Source of the DNA: Quercus robur
Taxonomy: Eukaryota; Streptophyta; Magnoliopsida; Fagales; Fagaceae
Reading direction: 5' to 3'
Length of the DNA: 64,000 nt
NCBI RefSeq assembly: GCF_932294415.1
Contig: NC_065539.1
Coordinates: 49,743,501 to 49,807,500, forward strand
Below the pieces are notes generated by a model. The model saw only the letters and a program-made list of their open reading frames with translations. It searched no databases and was not told the origin of the DNA. The translations under genes were made by a program, and so were the position numbers. Of the stretch, positions 1 to 12,098 are shown piece by piece (position 1 is the stretch's first letter; each line of letters opens with the position of its first letter).

Positions 1-224
1 CGGAAGGGTTGTGGTTGTGCAGTGATTTTTGTGGGTTTGATGATGGTTGTGGTGGTGTGTTGGTGGTTGAATGAAATATTATTTTATTGTAATGTTTATA
101 TTATTTTATTGTGTTAAAAGCTAAAATAGCTTCACTGCTGTAGGATGTGAGAAGGTAAAATAGATAAAGTGACTTTTTGTGTAGGTAAAAAGCTAAAAAA
201 TTAACTCCACTGCTGTGGATGCTC
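1..224 (-). mobile_element. Truncated PIF/Harbinger-like non-autonomous element
   Basis: The left end is cut by the window. The right end reads CCACTGCTGTGGATGCTC and is followed by TAA (225-227), the usual PIF/Harbinger target. The last ~100 bp match the reverse complement of the left end of the complete element at 60929-62022, sharing CACTGCTG, AGGTAAAATAGATAAAG and CTTTTTGTGTAG. No transposase is visible. Confidence 0.7.
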
Positions 225-320
225 TAATATGACAAGTCAAAGCTGTATAGACACTGACAAATTTGATACCTGCTAATATGTTAGGTTGGTAGCGTGAGGT
301 TAAAAAATGAATTTAGTGAC

Positions 321-590
321 TATTTGGATCCAACTGAAAAAGCCAGCGCATCTGCGTCTGACGTTTTCCTTTTTCTTTTTTTTCTTTTCTTATGCATGCG
401 TTTTTGGGTAGAGACAAAGTTACTATTCATACACACAAAGTTACTATTCACGCACTATTCATGGGACCCACAACCACTTTATTCAAAAAAATATATTTAA
501 AATGGGTCTCACAGCATTATTCACACATTTAAAAATTATTTTGCTACAGTGTTTTCAGTTTTCAGCAAAATAAGATGTATCCAAACGGAC
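321..590. mobile_element. MITE, same family as 52306-52545
   Basis: Ends are TTTGGATC and GTATCCAAA, an imperfect inverted pair. The interior ('tattcatgggacccaca', 'aaaattattttgctacagt', 'tttcagttttcagc') is shared with the element in the ribonucleotide reductase pseudogene promoter. Family assignment (probably hAT-type) is inferred; I could not fix the target duplication. Confidence 0.6.
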
Positions 591-1370
591 AGTAGTGAGT
601 CTATATAAGAATCAATAAAATTTTGCCATTTCAATAGTGAAAAATTTTATCTTTTTTTTTTTTGTATATAGCATTACTCTAAATTAAACTTGAAAATATG
701 GGATTAACTGGCATAGGTGACAAATGGTTGACCTCATCAATATTGCAAAAGAAGGGATTAACCAAGACTAATATAGGTGACGAGTTGATATTGCGGATAT
801 TATTGAGAATCTTAAGACAGAGAGAGAGATATATATATATATATTTTAAGAATCTCGAGTTTTTGGTGGTCCATAGACAAATTAATAATATTTCTTAAGG
901 TAGTTAACACCTTTAACACTAAGCAACACCTGAGATTAACCATTCATTAACTAAAAAACATTCCGTCATTTTTTTTCTTTTTCAAGAGTATGAGTGTATG
1001 ACCATAGGTCAAACTAGTTGATTACTTGATTATTTATATTTTTGGAGTTTTTCTGGGCCAACTTAATTATTGAGATTACAGTGGGCCAATTTATATTGTT
1101 AGTTAGTTAATTTGAATATGTGCAATTTAGCCATGCTAAGAGATAGAGTAACAGTGCCACCCATAACAGTGCTAAACATGTGAGACATGTTAGCAAGTTT
1201 TCAGTATAGATAGAAGATGTTCCTTCACACTTTTCTACTGTAATTCAAGATAATTCGACTATTCCTTAAATAAAATTAAAGTGTTCTTTCTCAACAAAAA
1301 AAATAAATAAAATAATGAAAAAAACTTAATCCTTGAGATGGAATGAATATATATATATATATATATATAT
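591..1370. other. Intergenic, no gene seen
   Basis: AT-rich sequence with no splice-consistent coding exons. It ends in an (AT)n run at about 1346-1370 into which the next LTR is inserted. Confidence 0.5.
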
Positions 1371-2070
1371 TGCGGGGTGTCTGAGGACCAAGAAGAATAA
1401 GAGGTGGGGTATCATGCACCAACTCATTTATAAAAGCGCATCTGACCCGAGGAGTTGGTTAACCCAAGAAGAGGATGGGGAAGAGACATAACATCTTATG
1501 AGCACCTAACTAAGAGAAATGGAGTTATAGGAAAGGATCAGCACGGTGGAAGGAAGCTTCCTGAAAGGGTATACCTTCCACCCCCACATTAAATGTTTTG
1601 TAACAACCTTATCAACTGCATTGATGGGGAAGTGAACCCTGAATAATATTTTCACAGCTAGCAACCCTTTCTACCACCTTCAACTGAGACATGATGGGAT
1701 AAGTATCCTGAGAAGAGCCTTGAGGCATACAAGTGGAGGGTTAGGATGCAAAGAAGGGGGATATATAAGAGGGAAGGAGCTCCACAGTAAAGAGGAGAGA
1801 TTTTTAGGGAAGAAAGTAAGAAATAGAAAAGCGAACAATGTATTGCTTGATAAAAACTAGTGTAAGACCTAAATAAGAACTCTTCCTCGGAAGTGACTGA
1901 GTTCGTTCTTCCTTATTTGGGCACCACTTCACTAGCCCTAAGCTTAGCTTGCAACTATATCGTAGTTGTCCTCCCACGTCTACACAAAACAATTCTATTG
2001 TTTGGGTTTGGATTAAAATACAAGGCACTACTATTCTAAGTGGGCTTAGGCTGACAAATTCAGTTCTTAC

Positions 2071-2071
<1 letters not shown>
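1371..2071 (+). mobile_element. Solo LTR (701 bp)
   Basis: Starts TGCGGGGTGTCTGAGG and ends CAGTTCTTACA. It is flanked by TATAT on both sides (1366-1370, 2072-2076), though the flank is an AT microsatellite, so the duplication is weak evidence. It contains a TATA-like 'gatatataagaggg' and the motif 'gatgggataagtatcctgag', related to 'gatgggacaagtatcagccc' in the LTRs at 2256, 3615 and 37923. No internal retrotransposon region is attached. Confidence 0.65.
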
Positions 2072-2101
<30 letters not shown>

Positions 2102-2255
2102 TTACATCAGTTTCTTTTTTTAAATTTTTTTTATTTATAATAGTATGCTAGTCAATAACTTTTTATATATTGACAGTATATTATGAAAAATTTACTATTA
2201 GATTGTTTACATTTCAAGATAATAAGATATTAATAATTATCTCATCTATAAATAT

Positions 2256-3073
2256 TGTAGGGTCCTTGGGCCCAAAAGTGCATTATTTATTCATATGTTG
2301 GGCTTGTGGCCCAAGTCGAGAACAAAGATCCGCCCGAGGATGAGATGTCTTTGTCAAAGGAAATTGCATTGATGAATAAAAGGTGGGGTTTGGTCCTAAA
2401 GGCCCCGGAAAGTGTGCCGAGGATGAAAACTTCCTCAGCCAAGCTCGGCCGAGGTCCTAGAAAATGGATTGATAGTAGAGATGACAATCCTTGAAATTCG
2501 TTTGGGGTGGACAAGCACTGCAGAGATGTGAGATAAGGATGAACCCCAAAATATCTGGGGAGAAAGCTGCTGCCTCCGCATTAAATGCACTACAGCTAAT
2601 CTCCTGGCCACATTAATGTAGAAGTGATACCTGAACAATGTATTTCAGTCTTACAGCTACTACTTTAAGACTTATGAAAAGGACTGATGGGACAAGTATC
2701 AGCCCTAACCATCTAGCATACAGGTGGACGGTTGAGGTGAAAAGGGGTGAGAGTATAAAAGAAGATGAAAAAGAACAATGAAGGGTATCGAAAATTGGAG
2801 AGAAGAAATATTGTAGCAATCCACAATCAAATTTGTAACACTTTCTAAGAACATTATATTAGAACTATTGTCCTCGAATTTCGCCGAGGATGTTCTTTCT
2901 TCATTTCATAATAGTCCATTGTTATCTTTTTGTCATCAAGCCTATCTATAACGTTGTTTGATTAACTAAAACCCAGTGTTTTAACCCATTCCTCTACAAA
3001 TTCATTATTTTGGGCCTCTTGGGCCAAAGTCCGTCCACGTACTAGGCTAGGAACTCAAGTTTGGGTCCTTACA
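2256..3073 (+). mobile_element. Solo LTR (818 bp) with target duplication
   Basis: Starts TGTAGGGTCCTTGGG and ends TTGGGTCCTTACA. A perfect 5-bp target duplication AATAT lies at 2251-2255 and 3074-3078. Internal TATA-like 'gagtataaaagaag' gives the orientation. Short open frames inside are LTR sequence, not genes. Related to the 3615 and 37923 LTRs. Confidence 0.9.
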
Positions 3074-3174
3074 AATATATTTTAATTTTTTTTTGTTTTA
3101 TTAAAATTTATACATAAAATATGAGTTTATGGACTAAGTAGTAAATACCATCTTATTTTACCAATTTTAGTGTG

Positions 3175-3508
3175 CATATTTCATCAAAAAAAATTTTTGT
3201 GTGCATATTAAAAAAGGGAGAACTTGTGGGTTCCAGTTAACTCAACTGGTAAAGTCTCTGATGGTTGTACATATTTCATCAAAAAAAATTTGTGTGAAAA
3301 AAAAAAAAATTGTGTGCATATTAAAAAAGGGAGAACTTGTGGGTTCCAGTTAGCTCAACTGGTAAAGTCTCCGATAGTTGTATAAGAGATTTGGGGTTCA
3401 ATCTCCGCCTACATTAAAAACTGATTGGTGTCTTGGTCTGATGATAAAGAGCTATCATTAGGAGCGAACGCCATAAGTTAAAACTCTAAAAAAAAAAAGG
3501 GAGAACTT
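3175..3508 (+). mobile_element. tRNA-derived SINE plus a local tandem duplication carrying its 5' end
   Basis: A SINE body at about 3339-3492 has an A box (TAGCTCAACTGG, canonical pol III form), a B-box-like GGTTCAATCTC, and an A-rich tail. The direct repeat AAAAAAGGGAGAACTT flanks it at 3323-3338 and 3493-3508. Just upstream, 3175-3268 is a second copy of the preceding DNA plus the first ~40 bp of the SINE, breaking off after 'gttgta'. So a ~100-bp stretch was duplicated after SINE insertion. Confidence 0.75.
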
Positions 3509-3614
3509 AATTAAGATTAACAATGAAAATTTTAAAATATTGATTAAATAAAAAGTTATTAACAAAAATTTATAGGGTAGCATTGAATATAATTAAAAGA
3601 AACATAATTGCCAC

Positions 3615-4288
3615 TGTGGGGCCAGAGAACTTGTGACCTCGACCCACTTTGCTTTAGGGCTCAAGACCCGAGCCGAGGAGGGATATAGCCGAGGACATAC
3701 AGTGAAAGTCCAAATGGCCTAGAGATATAGCCGATGATGATTCTGTTCTCGGCATCCCAACGCGCTCCTGAAAGAAAGGGCAAGTACGATATAGGAACAA
3801 TTTAAGGAAAAGCTGAACACCTGCACATTGATGGAGAAAGGACCCCTGGACAATATGGCGACAAAGGACAAAAGAAAGGTTGTCATTACTGCAATTAAAT
3901 ACTATGCACCAGACAGAGCAATGCTTTCCAGTTTTTACAACCACCCCCAACCATTTTGGGTATGGGCTGATGGGACAAGTATCAGCCCTGAAAAACTGAA
4001 CCTACACGTGAACGTTGGAGAAAGGGTAAAGGCTAATATAAAAAGAGAAGTAAGCAATCCAGAAAGAGGGCTGGGAAAAAAGGCTAAGAACCAGAACCTC
4101 CCAGGCCATGCCAAGGAGAAAGACTTCTTGAACAAACATGGTTCACCTCTGTATGAATACCATGACTAACCACTGTCCGGTGACCAAGGCCTAGCCTTTT
4201 AGCCCACGCTCTACAAATTATATTGTTTGGACCCTTAACGTACGAACCCAATACCATTTTTGGGGTCGTTACAAATTGAGTCCTTACA
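3615..4288 (+). mobile_element. Solo LTR (674 bp) with target duplication
   Basis: Starts TGTGGGGCCAGAGAAC and ends GAGTCCTTACA. A perfect 5-bp duplication GCCAC lies at 3610-3614 and 4289-4293. TATA-like 'taatataaaaagag' near 4035 gives the orientation. The same family is inserted in reverse at 37923-38622. The 113-codon open frame inside is LTR-derived. Confidence 0.9.
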
Positions 4289-4293
4289 GCCAC

Positions 4294-5282
4294 AATAACT
4301 TCTATTTTAAGAATTTCCTTAAAAAAAACTTCTATTTTAAGAAAGCATGAACTTTAAGGGGGAAAAAAAAAAGTACTCTTCCACAAGTAAAAGTATGGAG
4401 TCACATATATCTCAGGTAATTAGTTTTTTTATTATATCATTAAATGAAAAACATTCATTAATAACAATTAAATATGAGTAAACCTTCAGTCCAGAGCTAG
4501 CGTAAATGGGCTAATTTATGCCACCAATAAATAAATGTCACATCAAATTTAAAGTGAAATGCCAATACACTTTTTTTTTATAATCAAAGCCAATACACTC
4601 TAGCACACATGATTATATCTCAATTAAACTCAAAATCCTCCAACACGTATACAAGATTTAGACCTAAAGAACGACTCCTCCAACGCTAAACCCATTCCAT
4701 CTCCTCCTCTCCTCTGACCATCGAAGCTCCACCTCGCCGCTGGCGCCGCCGCACATGTTGTCTCTAGAGCTGACGCCACTACACCAGACCTAAGATTTGT
4801 TCTTATGATTTGCTATTTCCCCAAACTTTGGATTTTGTGATTTTGATGGGTTTGGGATAATTTTTTGGATATCAATCTGTTTATATTGGTATGAGTTTTT
4901 TTTTTTTTTTTTGGTATTTTCATGGGTTTTGATTAGATTCTTAAGTGGTAGGTTTAAACAAGGGGTATCAAATGGGTGGGTTTGGAGTGGGCATAATTGG
5001 GTTGGGTATATAAAACTCATTTACCCATTATTACCAAATTTTTGAAACAAGGGTGCTAATCTCTTTTTTCGATAATTCAATTATTGCAACAAGTGAAAGA
5101 TGGAGATTCAAATCTTGGTTCTTTTCACTAGAAAGACCAAACAATACTAATAAAGTACAAGCTTTTAGGTGAAACAAAGACACTAATTTCTGCATACAAT
5201 ACATAGATAATTCCCGTTTTCTAGCCACATTACCTTACGTTATTCCAACCCTCACATTTCTCTTTCATGTATAAACAATTTT
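4294..5282. other. Intergenic between solo LTR and DLH-A 3' end
   Basis: Mostly AT-rich. A short GC-rich, CT-rich stretch at about 4680-4790 ('ctcctcctctcctctgacc', 'gctggcgccgccgcacatg') looks like the start of a gene or a captured fragment, but no continuing exon is found. Nothing else recognised. Confidence 0.4.
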
Positions 5283-8200
5283 TCACTTGACATACTTGGT
5301 AAACCAGTTTAACATGTCCAAATGGGCCTCTTCGGCACTCTTGATGGCTGACTCATCCTCAACATTGTACCTTACTGTCCATCCATGAGCCACACCAGGA
5401 TATATCTTCACAAAGCTATCGAACTGAAAGATATACATAGTAGGAGGTTAAAAAAAGCAGCTGAATTATTGTTAATTTTGACATGCAAAGCAGAAAAACC
5501 ACTCTTCTTTGTTATAGGAAGAAGAAATTATAACTTTTATCCAGAAGATTTACTATGCTGGAAGAGATTATGCTCTCTTATCAAGAGAAGTGTTTCTGAC
5601 CATGAATTTCTAGTCATGAAAGAAATTCCAGTTGTTTTACCCAGGCTTTATTAAATGCTGGAAATATTCTATGATGGCAAATTACTTTAAAAAAAAAGAA
5701 AAAGAAAAAAAAAAGAAGACTTAAATTGGAACAAAACATTAACATTTATAAAATTCAAAATCATGAATAGAGAATCAATGAATGACTTTTTCTTAGGACA
5801 TACCTCAGATTTTTCTGACAACTTCTTTCCAAACTGCTTCAATCGTTCAGGTGGGGAAGAATGGTCGATCTCAGCTCCCAATATTGAAATAGGAATCTTA
5901 ACATCTGAAACAATAAACCTGAACATCTGAGACAACATGCAACTTGTAACATATATTTAGCATGAGCTTGACAAATGGAAGACTTACTATTGATTTCATC
6001 TTCTGTGATCCGTCCAGGATGCAACAAGACTGCAGCCTGAAGGTCAGTAGAACTTGCTAATTTTACCAATACCATTGCTAAAACACATGCACGCAAGCTA
6101 GATGTTAGCAACTGAAGCACTCCAGGTTTACTATGCCAAGAAATTTTCAAAAAATTCAAGCATTAAGTTCCTCATCAAAGTTTAAATTGAAAGGAACTCA
6201 CTTACCTCCCCAACAAAAACCTGCAGCCCCTATGGCAGAGAATCCTTTACTCTTCAAAGCTTCAATCACAGGTTTGGCATCTTCAAATCCTTTTTCCTAG
6301 AAAGGAATATTTATTCAAATTAAGCTCAAAGCAGTCAGAATTAGGTTAGTTCAAGTCATACATTACAGATAAAAAGCATTCAATTTCAACTTTGGTATTA
6401 AAAAAAAAAATGCATAGACGTGTAATAGTATGTCAATTAGGACATCAAACACAATTTGATATGTGCCCTACTTATTTTTTTGATTCTTGCACAATTTTTC
6501 ATATGCCCATCCTGAAGATCGCAACTGAGAAGCAAGAAACTAACCGTGTTGTGAGCTTTCATCCAGGTGTCTCGATCAAATTTAGGGTCAAACCAATCAA
6601 TGACAGGGTCACCATGGAAAAAATCAGGAACTACTACAAAGAAGCCAGCTGCTGCAACCTTGTCAGCTAGTTTCCTTCACATAGAGGAAATGCATATTAT
6701 TAATATCATATAGCTAGGAATAACTGATAGTTGAATACACTAACATCTAGTTTTATCTAGAACACGAGTAAATTTGGCTGGTGAATAAGAAAATTGATGG
6801 AACACAAACAGCTCTAAGACATGGTTGATGGCAGTTTGGATTTATGTGCTTAGTAGAAGCTAAAATATGATAAATCATAGTATGTGAAAAACATTTGCTT
6901 CCACTAATTCAAACTATTGAGGACTGGATATTATTTGGCTCAAGTTTAGATAATTTATTGCAAATATATATCATTAACATGTGAAGGACTAAAAAGTAGT
7001 ATGAGAAAAATCAAATAAATGCTGAGGACGGAAGAAAATAAAGAAGAAGAAAACATTATATACCCTGGACTAAGTATAGCGTTTCAGACTTGTAATCAAA
7101 ACACTTCATATTTAGGATGAACTTATTAAAACACTACATATTTAGGATGCATATACAATCAACAATTAGAAACAAGTTCACTTTACAAGCCCTTAAAATC
7201 TATAATATGGAAAATGCAGAAAACTCCCTTGCGGTTTGCCTGTAAAACACAAAGACCTTATGAACTTTTAAGTCTGACACACAAATCCATGTAATCGTGC
7301 TTTAGTGATAATCTTGACATTTTCCATTACTATTGATGGTAAATAGTATCTGTACCTCACGTGAGCATTTATACACTCTAAAATAAAGGGCAAAAGAGGA
7401 GAGTTATTTCTGTTACTATCTCCAGCCTCTTTCCAAGGTTATAATTTCCATGAAATTCAAAGAACTTTAGGCTCCTTTGGCCCTTGGATTGCCTGGCTGT
7501 GTTCCATTAGCTAACTAAACATGCCTAAATTTAGGCCAATTACATGTAAATGGCCCAATTTTGGCCTCTATAGCTGTTGGAAAGAGGCATGAAATATTCC
7601 GGTCTCTTCTGTCCTTTGTTTCATATACATATATAATTTCCCGTGTGAGGCACATGAACTATTTACCATTAATAATAATGATAAATTAAAACAGTTATAC
7701 ATAAAACATGACTTCAAGGATATTATGGGTCACATGTCAAAATTCAGTGATCATGTCTTACGGGCAAACCACATGAATCCCATTATGGATACTTGCTATT
7801 TCATTTTCCTTATTTTCCTTCTTGGAAATCAGAGTTCGAAAGTTTATAAGCTAACCATTGAATTCACTTTCCTTGGTATCGTCATTTTCATAATATTCAT
7901 CAGCCACATTCTTCACTCAAACTAAAAATTTCAATCCTTCCACAAGCTTCGTGTTTCCCACATTCTTGGACTTGATATCACTTATTTTTTCTTTTCTTTT
8001 TTCTTTATTTTTTTCAAATTCATTAACAATGATGTTAAGGATTGCATGTTATTATCATTATCCTGCGTGGCTGCATCGCATCCTTTAAATGACTTTCTTA
8101 GGCAGATGAACAAAATTGTTGGATAATGGTATTTGTGAAGTTAACAATACAAGTATTGGTAGAAATCAAGGAATCTAGGCTGGTCACAATTACTCAGTGT

Positions 8201-9857
8201 TACCAAATCTGGTCCTAATAAACCACCATTAGTTGGAGCCTCCTAAGGAAGCAATTCCAAAATAACCTCTAAGTAATTACTCGAATGATACCAAAGTTGG
8301 TCCTAGTCAACCACCTTTACTACTGGAAAATTCTAAGGAAGCAATCACATAATACTTTCTAAGAATCGCTCTTTGTACAATCGATTTTGAGTTTAAATTC
8401 TTTTTGTATGGAGAATATGTTGTATTATAAAAGGAGATGTAACCTTACTATACTAGCCGAATGAACAAGATACAGTTTCTACTTTCTACTCTTTAGATAT
8501 TCTCTCTACTGTTTGATTTCTTTGAACATGTACTAGTTTTGTGAAAATTAAGAAGAGAAAACTCTCCATTCTTCCTTTTCATGGATCATAGCTGCACAAA
8601 AATGAATTTCCTTCATCCCTAAATTCCTTAATCCAATAGAAGGCAAGATTTTATCTCGGAGAATTACTCTTTATAAATTTGGTTTTGAAATTCTTTCTGT
8701 ATAGAGATTATGTTGTGTTATAAAAGTAGATGTAACCTTACTATACCAGCTTTCTAATCTCCAAATATTCTCTCTACTGTTTGATTTCTTTCTACATGTA
8801 CTAGTTTTGTGAAAATTAAGAAAAGAAGGATCATAGCTGCACAAAAAGCGGATTTCCTTCAAAATCCTTAATCCTAGAGAAGGCAAGATTTATCTCTAAG
8901 AGAACCAAGGGAAAAAAAGTAGCAGCTCAGCAAGCCGTCCTTTAAAAATCATTTCTATCACATATGTTGTTTTTCTTTTGCTTTAATGATCCAATGTAAC
9001 TATTGAATGTTGTCACATAACTCTATCCTCTTAGTTTGAGTGACAGTTTTCTTTTATATGTAACTAGTTGCCTCTATATTGCGCAATTGAAATATTTGAT
9101 CCAGTAAAATAAAGAAATCATCATACCTGAAATTTGGTGCTTCATAACCTGCAAAACACCACAAGATGATACATAAAAAAATGAATTATAGCTCCAAGGA
9201 ACATAATCAAATTTATGTCTAATAAAGAGAGATCATATTCCCTATTTGTAATGCTATACTTTATCTCCAAGAAAACTGAAGAAACCACCCCCCCCCCCCC
9301 CGCCAACACACACACACCCCACCCTCCAGACACACACACATTACACAACAACAACAACAAAAGGCAAGCCTTTGGTCTCAAATTTTGTTGGGGTTGACTA
9401 TTGATTATCAACTACTAATCATGGTCAATCACATATTCTTTCTTATCGTTTTATTCTATTCAAAGTCATATTCTTTGTTACTTCATTAACAACGATATCA
9501 TTCAAACCCAGGTGGCCAATTTTTTTTTTAAAAATGTTTATTGGGAATTATAATCGCTTTGCAAGGAAAGCTTCCACAAAACTAATCAAAACCCAGGTCC
9601 AAAACTTTTGAATTAGAGAATCAAGAATGCAAACATGTACATAAACATCATGTATATAAAACACATAAAGAAACAAAGGAACCCAAGTAAGAGAAAAGAA
9701 GATAGGTACCAAAACCATCGGAAAGAAGAAGGATGGCAAGCTTAGAATGAGGAGAGCCAGTGACATAAGTTTGAAGGCCTCCAAACTCTTGGACTGTCCC
9801 TGCTCCACAGGTTGAGCTCAAGGTTGGTGCGTTCTGAAAGCACTGAGAGCTCGACAT
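5283..9857 (-). CDS. Dienelactone hydrolase family protein, copy A
   Basis: Predicted alpha/beta hydrolase of the DLH family (PF01738), a class of small cytosolic hydrolases; the plant substrate is not established. Seven exons read on the minus strand: 9710-9857, 9127-9148, 6545-6674, 6206-6296, 5988-6077, 5804-5904, 5283-5423. All phases join (723 nt, 240 residues) and all introns are GT-AG. The start MSSSQCFQNAPT is shared with the paralogues. The likely catalytic triad is visible: Cys128 in the nucleophile elbow GFCWGG, Asp174 in AEIDH, His207 in PGVAHGW. The protein ends WFTKYVK. Copy A is the most diverged intact copy (PDFFHGDPVIDWFDP where others have FFYGDP). Its intron 2 (2452 bp) is twice the usual ~1.2 kb because of inserted and duplicated DNA. 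It has an as-1-like promoter site. Confidence 0.92.
8200..8896. repeat. Local tandem duplications in DLH-A intron 2
   Basis: Units 8360-8655 and 8656-8896 are diverged copies: both contain TATA-like 'attataaaag', 'gatgtaaccttactata', 'tattctctctactgtttgat' and 'acatgtactagttttgtg', ending 'gaaggcaagattt'. Just before, about 8203-8280 and 8287-8357 form a second shorter pair ('ttggtcctagtcaaccacc'). The promoter-like content suggests an LTR remnant, not proven. Other DLH copies lack this segment. Confidence 0.65.
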
Positions 9858-9980
9858 TTTGGTTACAATTGTGATCAGTGGCTGAGTCTGAGCTGCAGTG
9901 TCAAAAGTGTTGAAGATTTGGAAGGAAAAGTGGAGAGGGAAGCTGAGGTTTTACAGAGAAGAAGACCTGAATGGAGTAAA

Positions 9981-9996
9981 CGTCACTACTTACGTC
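9981..9996 (-). promoter_or_regulatory. as-1-like bZIP element, DLH-A promoter
   Basis: On the minus strand this reads TTGACGTAAGTAGTGACG: two TGACG motifs with starts 12 bp apart, the spacing of the classic as-1 element bound by TGA-class bZIP factors. It lies ~125 bp upstream of the ATG at 9857 and is conserved in position in copies C, D and F. Regulation by salicylate or xenobiotic stress is an inference from the known role of as-1. Confidence 0.7.
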
Positions 9997-9999
9997 AAA

Positions 10000-10955
10000 G
10001 GACGCTTTGGCTTGGTCCGTCTCATCCCTCCAAAAATAACAATTTGTTATTCCTGCTTATCAAAAACAAACCATTTATTACTCCAGGCGTAATATACTAC
10101 TAATATATTCCTTCTCTACAGATCAAACCTTTTTTTTAACCCACTATATATCAAAGCTACATAGACACTACAAATTTGATACTAGCTAATATGACAGGTG
10201 CAAACGCTAGATTGCACGTTGGAAACATGCAATCCAAACATACACCAAATAACTAACGTGACACCATTTAATATAAAACACTTTTTTGAGTTGGTGATCA
10301 TAAAAATATAGCTGTTATCTAATTACTAGCCGCGGACCTGCGTGTTGCGTATGATAATTATTTTTATAGTGGTTTTATTAATTATTTTTATACAATTTAA
10401 ACTAATTTAATAAAGAGTAATGAATTTTGTAATTATATTTTTATTTATTATAAGAATAATCATAAATTTAATATAGGAACAATCATAAATCATAAATTTA
10501 ATAATTTTTGTCGTACTAAAATGAAAAAAAAAATACAATTTTTCTCAGAAATTCAAAAGGCAAGTTAATGAAAATATTTATTTATTTTTATAAAAGTTAT
10601 AACATTTTGTGAATCATTAAAAAGAATATAAAATTTGGAAATTATTCTTTTAGTTTTAAACAAACTTTCTCAAACTTATTTTTTCTACATACAATCCAAA
10701 ACACTGAAAAAAGTAACTAAAAAAATTCATAAAACTTAACTATGATTAATTGGACCAATTAGGAAAACAATTTGTTGTTTATAATCTACTAAGGCTATTT
10801 TCTTTGCAGAAATTGTAATTTCATCCACCCAAAACATATTATCAAATAAACAATTATTAGCAAAACCTAAGAATTAAATTTCTATATATGCATTGTTATA
10901 AAATAATAATAATTAAAGTAAAATTGCAAAAGATAAAATTTGTCTCTCATCCAAT
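10000..10955. other. Intergenic, AT-rich
   Basis: No coding exons. About 10143-10200 ('tagacac', 'caaatttgatac', 'gctaatatgaca') resembles 240-290 near the window start, so the left edge may be the upstream flank of another DLH unit outside the window. 'tagccgcggacctgcg' near 10328 looks like an old repeat end. Confidence 0.45.
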
Positions 10956-12090
10956 CAGTGGCGGAGCCAAGATTTTAAGTTAGGGGGGGCAAGATCAAAA
11001 GAGAGTAAAATTAATTTGAAAAAGTATTAAGTGATATTAATAATAAAATAAATTAACAACTATATGCAAATGTAATTGTCATATACAATTAAAATTTGGG
11101 TTTGTTAAAAAAAACTTGGGTTTGAAACTGAAAAATGTTGGTGTGGAAAGAAAAAATTGCTATACATAATAGAGGTGCTACGAGTAGTTCTAGACCATAA
11201 ATTATTTCACAATGTTTTTGCCAAAACTTTGATATGGCAAACTATAAGTGATTAACAAATACTAACATATAAACTCACAAATTTTTTTTTCAACAATCAC
11301 ACTCTGCCATGCAAGTTGTAACAAAAAGTTGTGAAAATTTTTGTGGTCCTTAACTTTTTTTGAGATGCTATAATGACTAGTTAGTGAAAGTAGGTTTTTT
11401 TTTTTTTTTTTTCATAATTCTATTCAACAAAATAGTGGTGGAGAAGTAGGCTGTACAAGCAGAGGCGGAGCCAGGGGGGGTCGAGGGGGGGCCACTGCCC
11501 CCCCTAGCCCACCCAAATTTTTTTTTTTTTTTTTGATACTATCATTTTTATTTTCAGTTTTGAAGGTGAGAACAGTTGTTGGTTTTTTTTTTTTTTTTTT
11601 TTTAATTGACTCGTTTTGGTTGCTGATGAAGTTGTGAAAAATGAAATATATGTATATATATTTTATACTTGTTTTCCTAATCATTAATGGAACAAAATCA
11701 CCTTAGCTACTTAACATATTTGTTGTTTCTATTTTTTTTTTCTTTTTACATACATAAGATATATGTGCATAAAATGCATATATCTTATACAAGTTTTGCC
11801 CCCCCTCAACTCAAATTCTAGCTCCGCCACTGTGTACAAGTAGTTATATTTTATTATAATATTATTATAAGATAGGACCCATTACTTTTTAAAAAAGAGT
11901 TGCAGTGGGCCCCAATGTGAAATTGTTTTCCTACAATGAACTGATATATAGTACATGTACAATATGTATGTAAAAAAGCTGATTGTCTTTGTGTATGCAA
12001 ATAAGACATTGCACTGTATATTACTTGAGAATTTTTGGAGCATCAGGGGGGGCATATGCCCCCCCTCGCCCCCCCTTCCCTCCGCCCCTG
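10956..12090. mobile_element. Non-autonomous hAT element (outer of a nested pair)
   Basis: Left end CAGTGGCGGAGCCA and right end TCCGCCCCTG form a terminal inverted repeat. A perfect 8-bp target duplication CATCCAAT lies at 10948-10955 and 12091-12098, typical of hAT. No transposase frame; the interior is AT-rich and interrupted by the inner element at 11460-11832. Confidence 0.88.
11460..11832. mobile_element. Small hAT MITE (inner, 373 bp)
   Basis: Starts CAGAGGCGGAGCCAGG and ends GCTCCGCCACTG. A perfect 8-bp duplication TGTACAAG lies at 11452-11459 and 11833-11840. It sits inside the outer hAT and is therefore younger. It has long T runs and a small palindrome ('taagatatatgtgcat' / 'atgcatatatctta') near 11754-11790. 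Confidence 0.88.
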
Positions 12091-12098
12091 CATCCAAT

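Noticed and set aside
2306-2494. Open frame of 62 codons inside the 2256-3073 repeat
   Set aside because: Falls within a solo LTR with clear 5-bp target duplication; no homology recognised.
3345-3420. Possible tRNA gene
   Set aside because: Only pol III A and B boxes are present; no complete cloverleaf, and the A-rich tail and flanking direct repeat indicate a SINE.
3828-4169. 113-codon open frame
   Set aside because: Inside the 3615-4288 solo LTR; related LTR at 37923 does not conserve the frame.
9142-9411. Cys/Gly-rich open frames over the poly-C and CA repeats
   Set aside because: Simple-sequence translation upstream of and overlapping DLH-A exon 2; no support.
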